From Plectosphaerella cucumerina (Eukaryota; Ascomycota; Sordariomycetes; Glomerellales; Plectosphaerellaceae): a stretch of DNA of 64,000 bases. The stretch spans positions 4,464,001 to 4,528,000 of the forward strand of contig JAGPXD010000004.1 of NCBI GenBank assembly GCA_020746995.1, written 5' to 3'. Under the pieces are notes generated by a model that was not told the origin of the DNA, searched no databases, and saw nothing but the letters and a program-made list of their open reading frames with translations. This document shows positions 44,939 to 55,151 of this stretch, piece after piece; position 1 is the first letter of the stretch; each line of letters begins with the position of its first letter. Both the position numbers and the translations under genes were made by a program.

Positions 44939-45487
44939 TTATGCTTCAGGGTGCTTCTTTTTCATATGCCTCAAAAGGTTATCTTCCCTCGTGAATGATG
45001 TACGGGGACTCAAGCACTTTGGGCACCAGAACCGCTCTCGTAGGTCGGGAATGATGTGCGTTTTGAGATGTTCCCTCATGTCCGCTTGCTCTGCTGTCCT
45101 CACAACTCCACATACGTCGCAAAGGTACGGCCGCACATGCTTCTTGAGATGCTTCCTTGGAAAAGAATGATCTGTCAGTCACATACTCAAAAAAATCGGT
45201 CACTGGGGATGCTCTACTGACCTTGCCAAGGTTCTCGACGGTTCGACATGAGAACACAACTGATCATCTGCCCACGCACAATACAGGTGCCCATTGCAAC
45301 TGATGGCATGGTGATCCAATGGCGGCATCTCCAATTCGGTATACTTTTCAAGCAGTTCCGTGTCCGACTCGGTGGAAGGAGGTTGGTTGGATACATCAGT
45401 GTCTTCAAACGAGTGTGTGGTCGCATCATTAAACCCCATCGTTGTCATCTCTGAAAAAGCTTCCGTCTGTACGGCTGTACCGGCCAT
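44939..45487 (-). CDS. C2H2-type zinc-finger protein
   Basis: Two exons: 45487-45222 and 45155-44939, with a 66-nt intron (GTCAGT...CCAAG); phases agree, 160 aa. The C-terminal half holds tandem Cys/His fingers: one spanning the splice junction and ending KHLKKH, then YLCDVCG...HLKTH, then FWCPKCL...RHMKKKH, as in fungal C2H2 proteins with a basic linker. The N-terminal half is acidic and Ser/Thr-rich. The open frame continues upstream, after one TAG at 45512-45514, into a further 131 codons that may once have been its N-terminus. A role as a DNA-binding regulator is inferred. Confidence 0.65.
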
Positions 45488-45511
45488 TTCGACTCTTTGG
45501 GGAGGTGTTCT

Positions 45512-45956
45512 CTACAGAGTGGGAGAGTCGTCAAAGCTGGCGTCCGGGACAGAGCTTATTTCTGAGGTGGGCATTGAGGGGTCTTGATCCTGCTGATGTT
45601 CAAATGAAGAGGTTATGATGGAAGCATCGAATGGCATGAAGTTCTCGGACAAGAATTCAACTTCTCGGTCAAGACGGTCCGTGCTGTGCAAGTCACCAAT
45701 CGACTCGAACCCCGACGCCATATTACTGGCATCTGGCGGGCTGAAATCAAAAGTGAGCAGTGACGGGTCGGCTTCGTCATTCCAAGGTACAGAATTCTGT
45801 CCTCCAACAAGTGAATCGATCAAATGAGTGTCGGGGTAGTCCGTAGTGAAGAAAGTTGCATCGTCAAAGGCTACCACAGAGCAGTCAGACCTGGATCAAA
45901 GCGAAATGTATCAGCAGTGTCATACCCTCGTCTTCGAGAACATAATAGTCCTCCAT
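45512..45956 (-). pseudogene. Upstream part of the zinc-finger locus, ended by in-frame TAG
   Basis: Exon 45956-45926 (10 codons plus one base) joins after a 55-nt intron (GTATGA...GTAG) to 45870-45512, encoding an acidic, Asp/Ser/Phe-rich stretch like an activation domain. It stops at TAG 45514-45512. The next codons are in the same frame and run into the zinc-finger ORF, so one nonsense mutation could have split a single regulator of roughly 300 aa. No intron with a good donor and matching phase removes this stop. It could also be a separate small gene. Confidence 0.5.
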
Positions 45957-46618
45957 GGCTGGCCGGGACTCTGGAGTCCCGCCCTTTGTGATTGTGATAG
46001 GTGTGTGAACAGGCAGGTGGGAGAGATTGGTGGAAGATACCAGGCTCGAACAGACGGGGCAGTAGCCTATTTATCTGTTTGGTGCCGTCGGAAAAGTCGG
46101 CCAGCACTGTCACCGCTGATTTGGCCCATCTCCTATGATCTGCCGCATCGTTGGGCATCAATCTTGCGAGCTGATCTGAGGAGAAGACCGCCAGGAGGGG
46201 CAAGCCTATCAGTCCAATGGATATTCCCCGGACACGGCGCGCTGCTGTCGGAGGCCTACCAAATCCAAGACGAGGCGTCATAGGCATCCAAAGACAGACA
46301 GACTGCAGCTTTGGGCCGCCGCAGACGCTACCAATGCGAGTTGCGCCAATGTCAGGCTCTCCGCCACCACCACTTCGAATGCAGCCGCCTGCGGGAGGCC
46401 GACCAGAAAGACACAAATGGACCCACTGCCACATATCTGGAAAGCCTGCTTGCCTGTGTATTTTTGCCATCTTTCAGACCATCCAATTTCGCCCACATGT
46501 ATGAGCAGAGATGTCATGAAAATCGCACATTCATGCCTCCCATCCTCTTAACGTGCCAACATCATTGCATCACACCGCGCCCTGGCCCTCTCTTCTCCGA
46601 CTTTTTACGAAATTCTAC
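45957..46618. other. Divergent intergenic region
   Basis: 662 bp between divergent starts of the zinc-finger locus and the deaminase gene. Overlapping small ORFs look like noise. Confidence 0.45.
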
Positions 46619-48115
46619 ATGCCCCCTACCAAGAAGCCTGGGGTTCGCCTCGTAAAATACGACAGGCTGGTCGCCAGGGTCTTCGAGGTTGTGATGCTTG
46701 CGTCCTTTATACGAAAGGTCCATGGCTCGCACATCACCGTCCAATATGATCTTACCACCACGACCGGTGCCCGGCGGAGGTTTCTTCAGAATCTTGCATC
46801 CCTCTGCGACTACGGTAAAGGTGGTCCAAGCACCACAGCAATCTGTGTTGAGGAACGCCAAGATTGTTACGTAGCCTGGGTCGCCTCGAACAAAGGCGCT
46901 TCTCCCGAGGTTGTTGCGTTTCTCGCCTCCATCTTAGAGGCCCTACGCACGGCATCGGCATCGAACGATCAAGAGAGAGACAATCTAGAAGTTAACCTCG
47001 TACGAGTCGCAGCCACATTCGCGCGCGACAGAGTCTTCAAAGAATGGAAGCTGCTCGTAAAGTCAGCAGCACGGGCGCGAGCCGCACTGAATCAGCCTGG
47101 GGATCAAGGTGTGTACGACTAAGAGCTTACAATCGTCATATCCCTGTTCGCGAGAACATGATGCGCCATGACCCCAGAGAAGTGAAGCTTACCAAGGTGT
47201 TGAACAGCCAATGACCTCATACGGTGGCTGGAGCAGTTCCAAATCCACCGCGGCCAAACTCCTGCTTCCATGTGCCGACTGGCCTACGACGTCCGCCACT
47301 CACAACAAATGAAGACCATTGAGCTCCGGCACAGTTTGCTCAACGAACCCTCCTTCGCAGCTTCCTTCACCCAGCTGGAGCGAGTTACGCACATGGTCGG
47401 TCGTCTCGCTGCTCGCGTCAGAGCTGTCAAACACCTTGTCGACGATGCCCTCCGCTTGGAGCAGTATCTCGGAAACCCCTGGGTAGTCAGCGTCGTTCCA
47501 GCCCCGGAGCCTGCTCCCGTCCCCGAAGCAGATCGGAATACCAAGCTTCCAAGCATCTTGCGTCGGATGATGGAGACTGACGATCCGGACTACGAACGTC
47601 TACTGAACTGTTTCAAGACATTAGACAAGGCCTGCTCGATCACGGACGGCATTCTTTCCAAGCACGCCGGTGGCGAAACCCCATTGAAGCCAATCGTCCA
47701 TTGCGAAGTACAGCTTGTCGATCACTTCCACAACCAAAGGCTGGCTTTTTGGGAGGACGATCCATACGTGGCGTGCAGCAAGCCAGCTTGTCTGTTATGC
47801 AGACTCTACATGAAGTATCATCCTATCCCGTTTGCCGAGACCGACTCTCACAACAAGATTCCCAACAACTGGGGCCCAGCCCTGCTTCGAGATGGTGACA
47901 GGAATCCCAGATTCGCAGAATACCGGGACATCCTGAATGCCATGATCAAGGATATTCGCGCTCCAATCCTGCAACAAATAGGAACAGTGAGCCCCTCTAG
48001 CACATTTCATGCCGACTCCCTCGACCAGATTACGCGGCTCGACGCAGACCCCTTCGGCTACCTGGAGACGGACAGCGCTTACTTGATAGACCTGGAAAGA
48101 AATGGCAAGTCGTGA
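46619..48115 (+). CDS. OTT_1508-like deaminase family protein
   Basis: Two exons: 46619-47108 and 47208-48115; the 99-nt intron runs GTGTGT...AACAG and phases agree, 465 aa. The start is the ATG at 46619; the longer upstream frame has no ATG. The deaminase zinc motif is visible: H328-C-E330, then C353, C358 and C361 in CSKPACLLC, matching the HxE...CxxC signature of the cytidine-deaminase-like fold. The preceding ~300 residues are mostly helical, as in fungal OTT_1508-like proteins, which are abundant in Sordariomycetes and of unknown target. Nucleic-acid or nucleotide deamination is inferred. No signal peptide is seen. Confidence 0.82.
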
Positions 48116-48552
48116 CAGACAACTTGAAGCTGGCCAGCAAGCTGACTTGCATTTATACGAAGACGACCCCGAAGTTCATAGCTTTGGCTCTGTGTCTGAC
48201 GATGCGTCTGATACTGATTCCGATGGGGGCGCTAGGTTGTGAAGGTTTCCGATCCTTCTGTTCTTACCCAAGTCTTTATTATATACGGATAATAGTTACT
48301 TTAATCTGGACCATTTTTAGTCTATTATTAGCTATATCAGAGTTCCAGCCATTCCTCAACCCCCCGCAGAGGCGTCCGTAGCTTCAACAGCGCATGGTCT
48401 CAGCACTACACGCTGAAGCTGGTCACTTGAATATCCTTGGTCTTAGTTGTAAGGACCAGTTAACGTGTCTAAACTCAAACTTGGATGAAGGGGAGCTAGG
48501 CAGTGTCCTTATTTCAAGGCAGCACGACCGATTACCGCAGTGTTTCTGCTCT
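48116..48552. other. Intergenic with an AT-rich patch
   Basis: Bases ~48,270-48,345 are strongly A+T-rich with many TA dinucleotides, unlike the GC-rich surroundings. It may be a remnant of a mutated transposon. No gene is seen. Confidence 0.45.
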
Positions 48553-50522
48553 CTAGAACAAGACGCCCTTGGTCTGCTCCTTGTCAGCCAGACGGTGGTT
48601 CTTCATCATCCAGATCCATACAAGCGGCCCCGCAAGGGCCGAAACGGATGCGATCAGCATGACCTTCTGCGTCTCAGCGTAGGCCTGGACGATGGCATCG
48701 CGGGCGGGAGTTCCCCACTCGTAGCTCAACTGAGCTGTCAAGTCGCCATAGATAGCCAAGGCGTCTCCCTTCAGCTCATCGGGCAGGTACAGGCTGAGCT
48801 TCCCGGGCATCAAGTTGGTCCAGATGGCACCACTAATGGTCGAACCGATGGCGCCGCCGATGCTGGTGATCATGTCGAGCAAGGCCAGGCCGACGGCGAC
48901 GTCACGGTGAGAGACGGAGGCCATGACGGCAATGGACTCGATGGCGACAAGTGTGCCGGCGGCGAAGGAGACGAAGATCTCGCACATGATGATGAAGCCG
49001 ATCTGGGTGCCGGGCATGCGGAAGTAGATCATGAGGCCGGTGAAGAGGATCTGCATGGGAACGGCAATGTAGCCAAGCCATTTGTAGCGGTCCGTCACGC
49101 GCATCAGCCTGGTTGTTGTTAGAAATGTTGCAAGGAGAGAGCGGGAATACGCACAAGCCGACCGGGATTGCCCAGCTGCAGGACACGAGGTTGAAGATGT
49201 TCAGAATCATGCCGGACTGTGAGACGCTGAGGTCAAAGACTACCTGCAGGTACGAGCTGAATTGCAACTTGTAGCAGCTGGCAGAAGTCAGCAGAGGGAT
49301 CGGGGATGCGTAATGAGAGGCACTTACTAAAAGCTAATCCAGAGGTTACCGCCCATCAGGCAGGCAGCCAGCACCGTTCTGTTCTTGAACAGCTCATACG
49401 GGATGAACGACTTGGGGGCAATGTGCTTCTCGTAAAAGGGGAAGGCGATCAGAAGGAGGCCGCCGAGGATGATCATGGCGATGATCTTAGGCTCCCGCCA
49501 GACATGCTCCTGATAGCCCGCCAGACTGAACGGCAGCAGAAGCAGCGAGAAACCACCGACGGCGAGGAGCATGCCGCCCACATCAAGCTCAATCACCCAG
49601 TACTTGACAGCTTCCCAAAGGTTGTTATGGCGACGCTCCTTGATATAGACGCCGAAAGTCTTGGCTCGGCGCAGCTGGAGGGCGAAGATGGCGATGACAG
49701 GAAGGCACATGGCTGGGATGATAATGGCAAATGCACCATAGCCCCAGCGCCAAGTACTACCCTCGAGGAAAGCCTGGCCAGCGGCGGGGCCGGCAAAGGT
49801 ATTGGCGATGTAGGGGGTCGTCGAGAAGCCGAAGAGGATCATGCGGTTCTTCAGCGTCGTCGTGTCGGCCAGGAAGATTTTGAGCACGTAGCCGATGCCG
49901 TTCATGCCGGTCCAGAAGAAGACTTGTGCGGCTGCATAAGTCTCGACATTGGTGCAGCTGGCCATGAGGATGAGGGCTGAAGGGGTTAGCAAGGTGACCA
50001 GTGCACTGACGGGCGGGGAATCTTACAGATAACGACGAAGCAAAGCATGATGAGGAGACCCTCAAGTCGGCCGATGGTGTCGATGACACGAGCCAAGGGC
50101 AGCTTGCTCACCCCCGAGACAAGTCCAGAGACGATGCCGGTGGCGGCCATGAGGCCGTGGAAGCCGAAGTCGCTGACGACATAGGGGAGGAGGGAGTTGG
50201 AGATTTGCTGCTGAAGGGAGTCGGTGAAGAGTACAAGCCAGATGCTAAAGAATCAAATGTGAGCTGCTGCAGATCATCGGCTCGGGGGACGATTGTACCT
50301 GATGTAGGCTGTTATGAGCCATGGCTTGCTCCAGACCTGGGTTGTCGCCTGGATCTTTTCGATGCCCGCGAGGCCGCCGGTATCTCCGGCGGGGTCATTG
50401 GGGGCGTCGGGCTTCAGGTCCTCTGGGTGCTGCTCGGTCACATCCCTGCTGGTGCTCTTGTTGTCTGCCGCAACAATCTCAGGGTTTGGCGAGGTCATCT
50501 CGGGCCGTCCTGTCTGCACCAT
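48553..50522 (-). CDS. Siderophore-iron transporter (SIT/MirB-like MFS)
   Basis: Five exons on the complement: 50522-50299, 50244-50027, 49976-49328, 49277-49155 and 49108-48553; all phases agree, 589 aa. The N-terminus is a ~55-residue hydrophilic tail. TM1 begins WLVLFTDSLQQQISNSLLPY, characteristic of SIT-family siderophore transporters with 14 membrane helices. Further helices follow, including the C-terminal group with SIGGAIGSTISGAIW. It would import ferric siderophores by proton symport at the plasma membrane. No biosynthetic NRPS or SidA lies in the window. Iron control is likely, but no GATA-factor sites were assessed. Confidence 0.88.
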
Positions 50523-51965
50523 GGCGAGATGATCGAGTTGGAAAGAGAAGAGAAAGAGTCTGGACACGGCAAATCTGGTCGCCAGCATTTTGTTTCTCGA
50601 CGGAGATAACCCGCCTATACTTGCCTGGAAACTACAAGCAGCCCGAGATTTTTTCCGTAGTCCGGTCGGCGTATGGAACGGGGCAAACTCCGCTAGCCTG
50701 TCGTCTCCTCTCCCGATGCAACGGTTCACGATCCATGATCTAGGATCTTATCAGATTTTAGATTATTTTAAGTGGCCCTTGACCCCACACAGATAGCCAA
50801 TGTCCGAGCTGACCGAGGGGGCCCGAGTGACCAACCCGGATGGACTTCTTATGGGGTTGTCGCACATGGACGGCAAGACTTGGCGATGGTTTCCCGGGGA
50901 GACACGGAGAACTCACTCTGTGACGATGTGCGACCGTACTCAGCGGGGGCAGAGGAAGTATTGAGTCTTATGTATGTGGAGTGAAACCCCCATAAACCCC
51001 GTCCTGCGCTTAACCTGCTTCGGTTGGGACTCCTTCGGCTGAGCGTCCTCGGCTAAGCGTCCTTCGGTTGAGCGTCCTTCGGTTGAGCGTCCTTCGGTTG
51101 AGCAGACTGTTGACCAGTCCACTGACATCGCTCACTTGCGCAGATGTAACATAATCCCTCATCCGTGCCCCTGATACATTGAGAGCATTGAACCTTGTGT
51201 GGACGCGGTCACCTCACCTTACCTCTATGTTCTGGAGGATACCAGGAGTCTTGTGGTCGTAGAAGGCCCAGACAACTGAAACATGAAAGATCTTCGCGAA
51301 GGCTAACTAAATTTGGATTGCCGCCATGGTCGCTGATTCCAGCTACCCCGTGCTTTCTGTTTCATAAGGTAGCTTCCCATAACGATGAATGTCTGCTCCG
51401 GATGCCTCAACACGTGACTATAGAGGGATGCAAGATACCGCCGTACTTTCGATGAGTCCACCACTCCTTTCAGCCAAGATCTCTACTAGCATCACAGTCC
51501 GGCATATCTTAGTGATTACTTGCTACTTAGTCCTCGGGTCATCGGCTCCACCTGGTCAGTCCCGCAAGGCTTGGATTGAGACTTGGTGTAAGCGAGCGTG
51601 CGCCCAGCCGAGAGCAGCCCTGAGCAGAGTCTGTTTGCCTAGTTCTCCTACTGTCTCCTACCGAAACCCGGCCGCAGTTGACGATCCTCCACCTCGCCTC
51701 AACCCCGCCCCCTTCCCCGCATCGGCCCCAGTCTACCTTACGGGAGCATTCCGCGGGGTAATGATGGGTGATGCTGGGCGATGCAGGCAGGACCTGACTC
51801 CCAGCGGTCAAGATCTACCCAGTGACTTGGCTGGGCTAGCTTGCATGTGATTCTAGGGTAGATTCGCTTCAAGAGACTGAACTGTTTTCGAAAACGGGTT
51901 TAAAATGGCCTTCCCGCCCTCTGAGACGTACCCTTTGTCCTCTACACCACCCCAACTCTCCCACG
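50523..51965. other. Intergenic with minisatellite
   Basis: 1.4 kb without a gene, between the divergently oriented siderophore transporter and rhamnosidase genes. It contains the 15-bp minisatellite listed separately. Confidence 0.5.
51017..51101 (+). repeat. 15-bp minisatellite
   Basis: Three perfect head-to-tail copies of GCGTCCTTCGGTTGA at 51057-51071, 51072-51086 and 51087-51101. They are preceded by degenerate copies at ~51028-51056 and a partial unit from 51017. Confidence 0.9.
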
Positions 51966-54498
51966 ATGATGCCGCAACTTTCCCTCTCAGTCCTTGTGCT
52001 GGGCCTGCTGTCCGCCACAGGGCTTTGCGTGCCGAAACAACTGTGAGCCCACCCATGACTCGTCAATTGCTCTTCTAACGCGTCCCAGGCCACTCTACGA
52101 GCCCTTCCTCCCTCAGGGCCTAGCCCTGGGAGCAGCCCCCACCGTCAAGACAACGCCCTTTGTCGAGTTCACCCTCGACTCCGCTGCTGACACTGTTGCA
52201 ACCCTCGACTACGGACACGAAGTAGGTGGCGTGCCCTGGTTTGAGATTGCATCCTTGAGCGGCCTCGTGCAGCTCGAGATCAAGTACTCCGAGAAGTATC
52301 GCGGCCTGGAGGCGCCGTTTAGTGACGGCCCGTTCCTCTATGGCAACCAAGTGGGCGCAAACTTTCGCGTTGAGACACTCAACGTGACCGGTATCGGCAA
52401 GACATCTGCCTTTCTCGCTCAGGGAGGCCAGCGCTGGGAGTCTGTTCGTCTCCTCACAAAAGGTACGGTCACCTTCTCGCGGGTCGGCTTCGAAGCAATC
52501 TTCCCAAATGTCAGCCCAGAGGACGAGCCCGGACAGTTCTCTTCGGACAATGAGCGGCTCAATGCCATTTGGAAGTTGGGCGTCCGCGGCGCGGAATCTT
52601 CTTGCCTCGAAAAGGGCACCCAACCCTCAACCTGGCGCATTGACCCGGAGAATGGCGCGCTCATCGCGTCTCTCCGCCCGATTCAGAGTGACAGCGCCCC
52701 GTTCATCGGCAACAACACACTCGAATTCGAAACTCGGATCGAAAGGGGCGGCCTCTGGTGGGGCATGGCCTGGGGCATCGGCAGCGGCGGCGGCATCGGT
52801 CTACAGATCACGGGCGAGCTTCCGGAGGAGACGACCTTTGCCAACCACAACTACACACTCTCGCCCCGTAACACGCTACAGGTCACTTCCGGCTGGGGCC
52901 AGGTCAACCAGACGACCATGCCGACGTACCTGCTCAAGACGTTCGACCTGCCTTTTTCTGTGCATGAGAAGACCTGGTACACGATCAGCACTACCCTCGA
53001 CAACGGCTACCTGTGGGCCTCCATCGATGGTGTCCCCATCTTCAACATGTCTATGGCCGAATACCGCGTCATGTTCCGCGGCCAGATCACCCCGATCACC
53101 CTGACGGGCCGCTTCGGCCTCGGCGCGTACATGGACCAGGAGGCGTACTACCGCAACGTGACCCAGTACGACCAGGCCGGCAAGGTTGCCTACCACAGCG
53201 ATCTCACCTCGGAGGATACCCTGCTCGAGTACGGCGTCGAGACAAACCTGTTCGCAGCATGTGTCGATGGCCCCAAGCGCGACCGCCTCATCTGGCTGGG
53301 CGACTACTACCACACGGCCCGGATCATCGGCGTGAGCACGGCGCGCTTCGACCTCCAGCGGGGTACATTTGAATCGCTGCTGCCGACGCAGCTGGAGAAC
53401 GGCATGTTCAGCATGGCGAGCCCGCTCGGCTACGTGGCCAACACGACGGTTTTCGATGATCTCTACTTGCTGGAGGATTACCAGCTGCTGGGTCTGCTGT
53501 CGCTCTACTATTTCGTGCGCGACAGCAACGACTTGGAGTTTGTGCAGGATAATTGGGGCGCCTTCTCGTTGTTGGTGGACTGGGCAATCGGCAAAATAGC
53601 AGGAGACGGCTTGGTGCATCTCGGCTTTGCCTTCACCGGCCCGGCCGACGGCGCGTCCGTGAACTGCATGACGGCGTACGTTCTGCGTTCCATGGCCGAG
53701 GTTGCCGAGGCCATCGGTAGTCACGACACAATGGCGCGCTGGACCTTGGCGGCCGAGAGCCTGACCGAGGCCATCCAGGAGCACCTCTGGAACGAGGAGC
53801 TTGGTGTGTTCAGCTTGTCTCCCGCGGCGCCAAGCAATTTCTCCGTGTCCGGCACGGCGTTCTGCATCAACGGCAAAGTCGCGACGCCGACGCAGACGAC
53901 GCGGTCCATCAAGGCCCTCGACAGACTCAAGACGGGCCCTGGATACATCGACAGCACGCAGGTAGATGCAGCCTCGCCGACTGCCAGCTACAGCCCCAAC
54001 ACAAACGGATTCCTGCTCTCGGCGCTATACCAATCTGGCGAGTATGAGCGCGGCGCGAAGCTCATCGACGGGCTCTGGGGACCCATGGTGGATGACATGC
54101 GGACATCGACCGGCGCCAGCTGGGAGTACGTGCTGCACGACGGGACGCCGGGCCTCGGCATGCACACCTCTCTCGGACATCCCTGGGGTGGTGCAGCGAC
54201 GTACGTGTTGACAGAGTGGGCGGCTGGCATACGTGCCGCGCCCGGGGTGAGAGGTTTTGGGTATAGAAACTGGGTTGTTGGTCCTGAGGCGGGTTTGCAG
54301 ATGGGCCTGAAGCGTGCATCAGCGCGTGTGCCGACGGCCTTCTCCAGCGCCTTGCAGGTCGACTGGGAGCTGGTGGCCAATGACACACTAAGGGTCGTGA
54401 TAAAGGCACCAGCGGGCACCAGTGGGACGTTTGAATTCGGGGGCGTGAAGAAGAATCTATGCGGCAAGCTCCTGTACGAGTTTGAGGTCAAGATATAG
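51966..54498 (+). CDS. Secreted alpha-L-rhamnosidase-like glycoside hydrolase (GH78 type)
   Basis: Two exons: 51966-52042 and 52089-54498, with a 46-nt intron (GTGAGC...CCCAG); 828 aa. The first exon encodes the signal peptide (MMPQLSLSVLVLGLLSATGL), so secretion depends on correct splicing. A beta-rich N-terminal region (~30-400) includes a lectin/laminin-G-like segment. The (alpha/alpha)6 catalytic domain starts near residue 410 with D419-G-P-K-R-D-R followed by WLGDYY, the GH78 hallmark. Many Asn-x-Ser/Thr sites fit an extracellular enzyme. It should release L-rhamnose from plant or microbial glycans. Related six-hairpin families are the alternative for the exact substrate. Confidence 0.88.
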
Positions 54499-54737
54499 CG
54501 GCGTGAAGGCCTTGAGATACCACACGCGTTTTCTGGAACGCGCTTGGGGCTCCGAGACGTTCTGAATCTCGGTAGGAGGTCCAGGCAAGAGGTTTCCATG
54601 TTGTCCTGGCCGCTGGGCTTGGAGATAACGAGTGGACACCTCACTTTTCTTCTATCGTAGGAAGTATAATATCATGGTTGTAGACGTCGACATACCTGCG
54701 CTCATGAACCTGTTCCCACCAGTGCCCTCTATGTCAC

Positions 54738-55151
54738 CTACACCATTTCACACCCTAGCACGCCTCTACACACAGCAAACGCTTGATCCTTAGCCTCCTC
54801 CGCTGATCTCACAGCTGCGGATTCCTTGTCCCAGATGAGTTCGGTGATCTGCGCAACTTGACCTTGTGTCGATTCATCATCGCCCACTGCTACCGTAGCC
54901 TTGAGCTGGAAAGCTTCTTGCCCAGTCCAGCTACGATAAAAGTATACCACGATGTTGCCATGGACGTCAGGACCATCGCTGCGGCACATCCAGCGATCAT
55001 CCATATCGGAGGGCTGAAAGCCGTGGAGAAGCTTCGTGACGTTGCTGCCGGAAGCCTTGTAATTGCACGGCAGGGACTCGGGGCTCTTCATAGGATGTGT
55101 CTCCCAAGTTGCTCCAGTGACACGGTTGATTGACTTGCTGGCGGCCGACAT
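54738..55151 (-). CDS. Small conserved fungal hypothetical protein
   Basis: Single exon, 137 aa from the ATG at 55151; the frame upstream is open but reads as UTR-like sequence. The compact, mostly beta core contains WMCRSDGPDVHGNIV and YFYRSWTGQEAFQLK. I recall similar short hypothetical proteins in other Sordariomycetes but no assigned function. No signal peptide or membrane segment is visible. It is convergent with the rhamnosidase gene, with 239 bp between their stop codons. Confidence 0.65.
   Translation of the reverse strand: MSAASKSINRVTGATWETHPMKSPESLPCNYKASGSNVTKLLHGFQPSDMDDRWMCRSDGPDVHGNIVVYFYRSWTGQEAFQLKATVAVGDDESTQGQVAQITELIWDKESAAVRSAEEAKDQAFAVCRGVLGCEMV

Noticed and set aside
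45690..45725. tRNA B-box-like GGGTTCGAGTC on the minus strand
   Set aside because: It lies inside the zinc-finger locus coding frame with no cloverleaf or A box nearby.
48553..49104. Separate small membrane-protein genes within 48.5-50.5 kb
   Set aside because: They are exons of one siderophore transporter with matching phases.
52876..53784. 302-codon minus-strand ORF
   Set aside because: Antisense to the rhamnosidase catalytic region.
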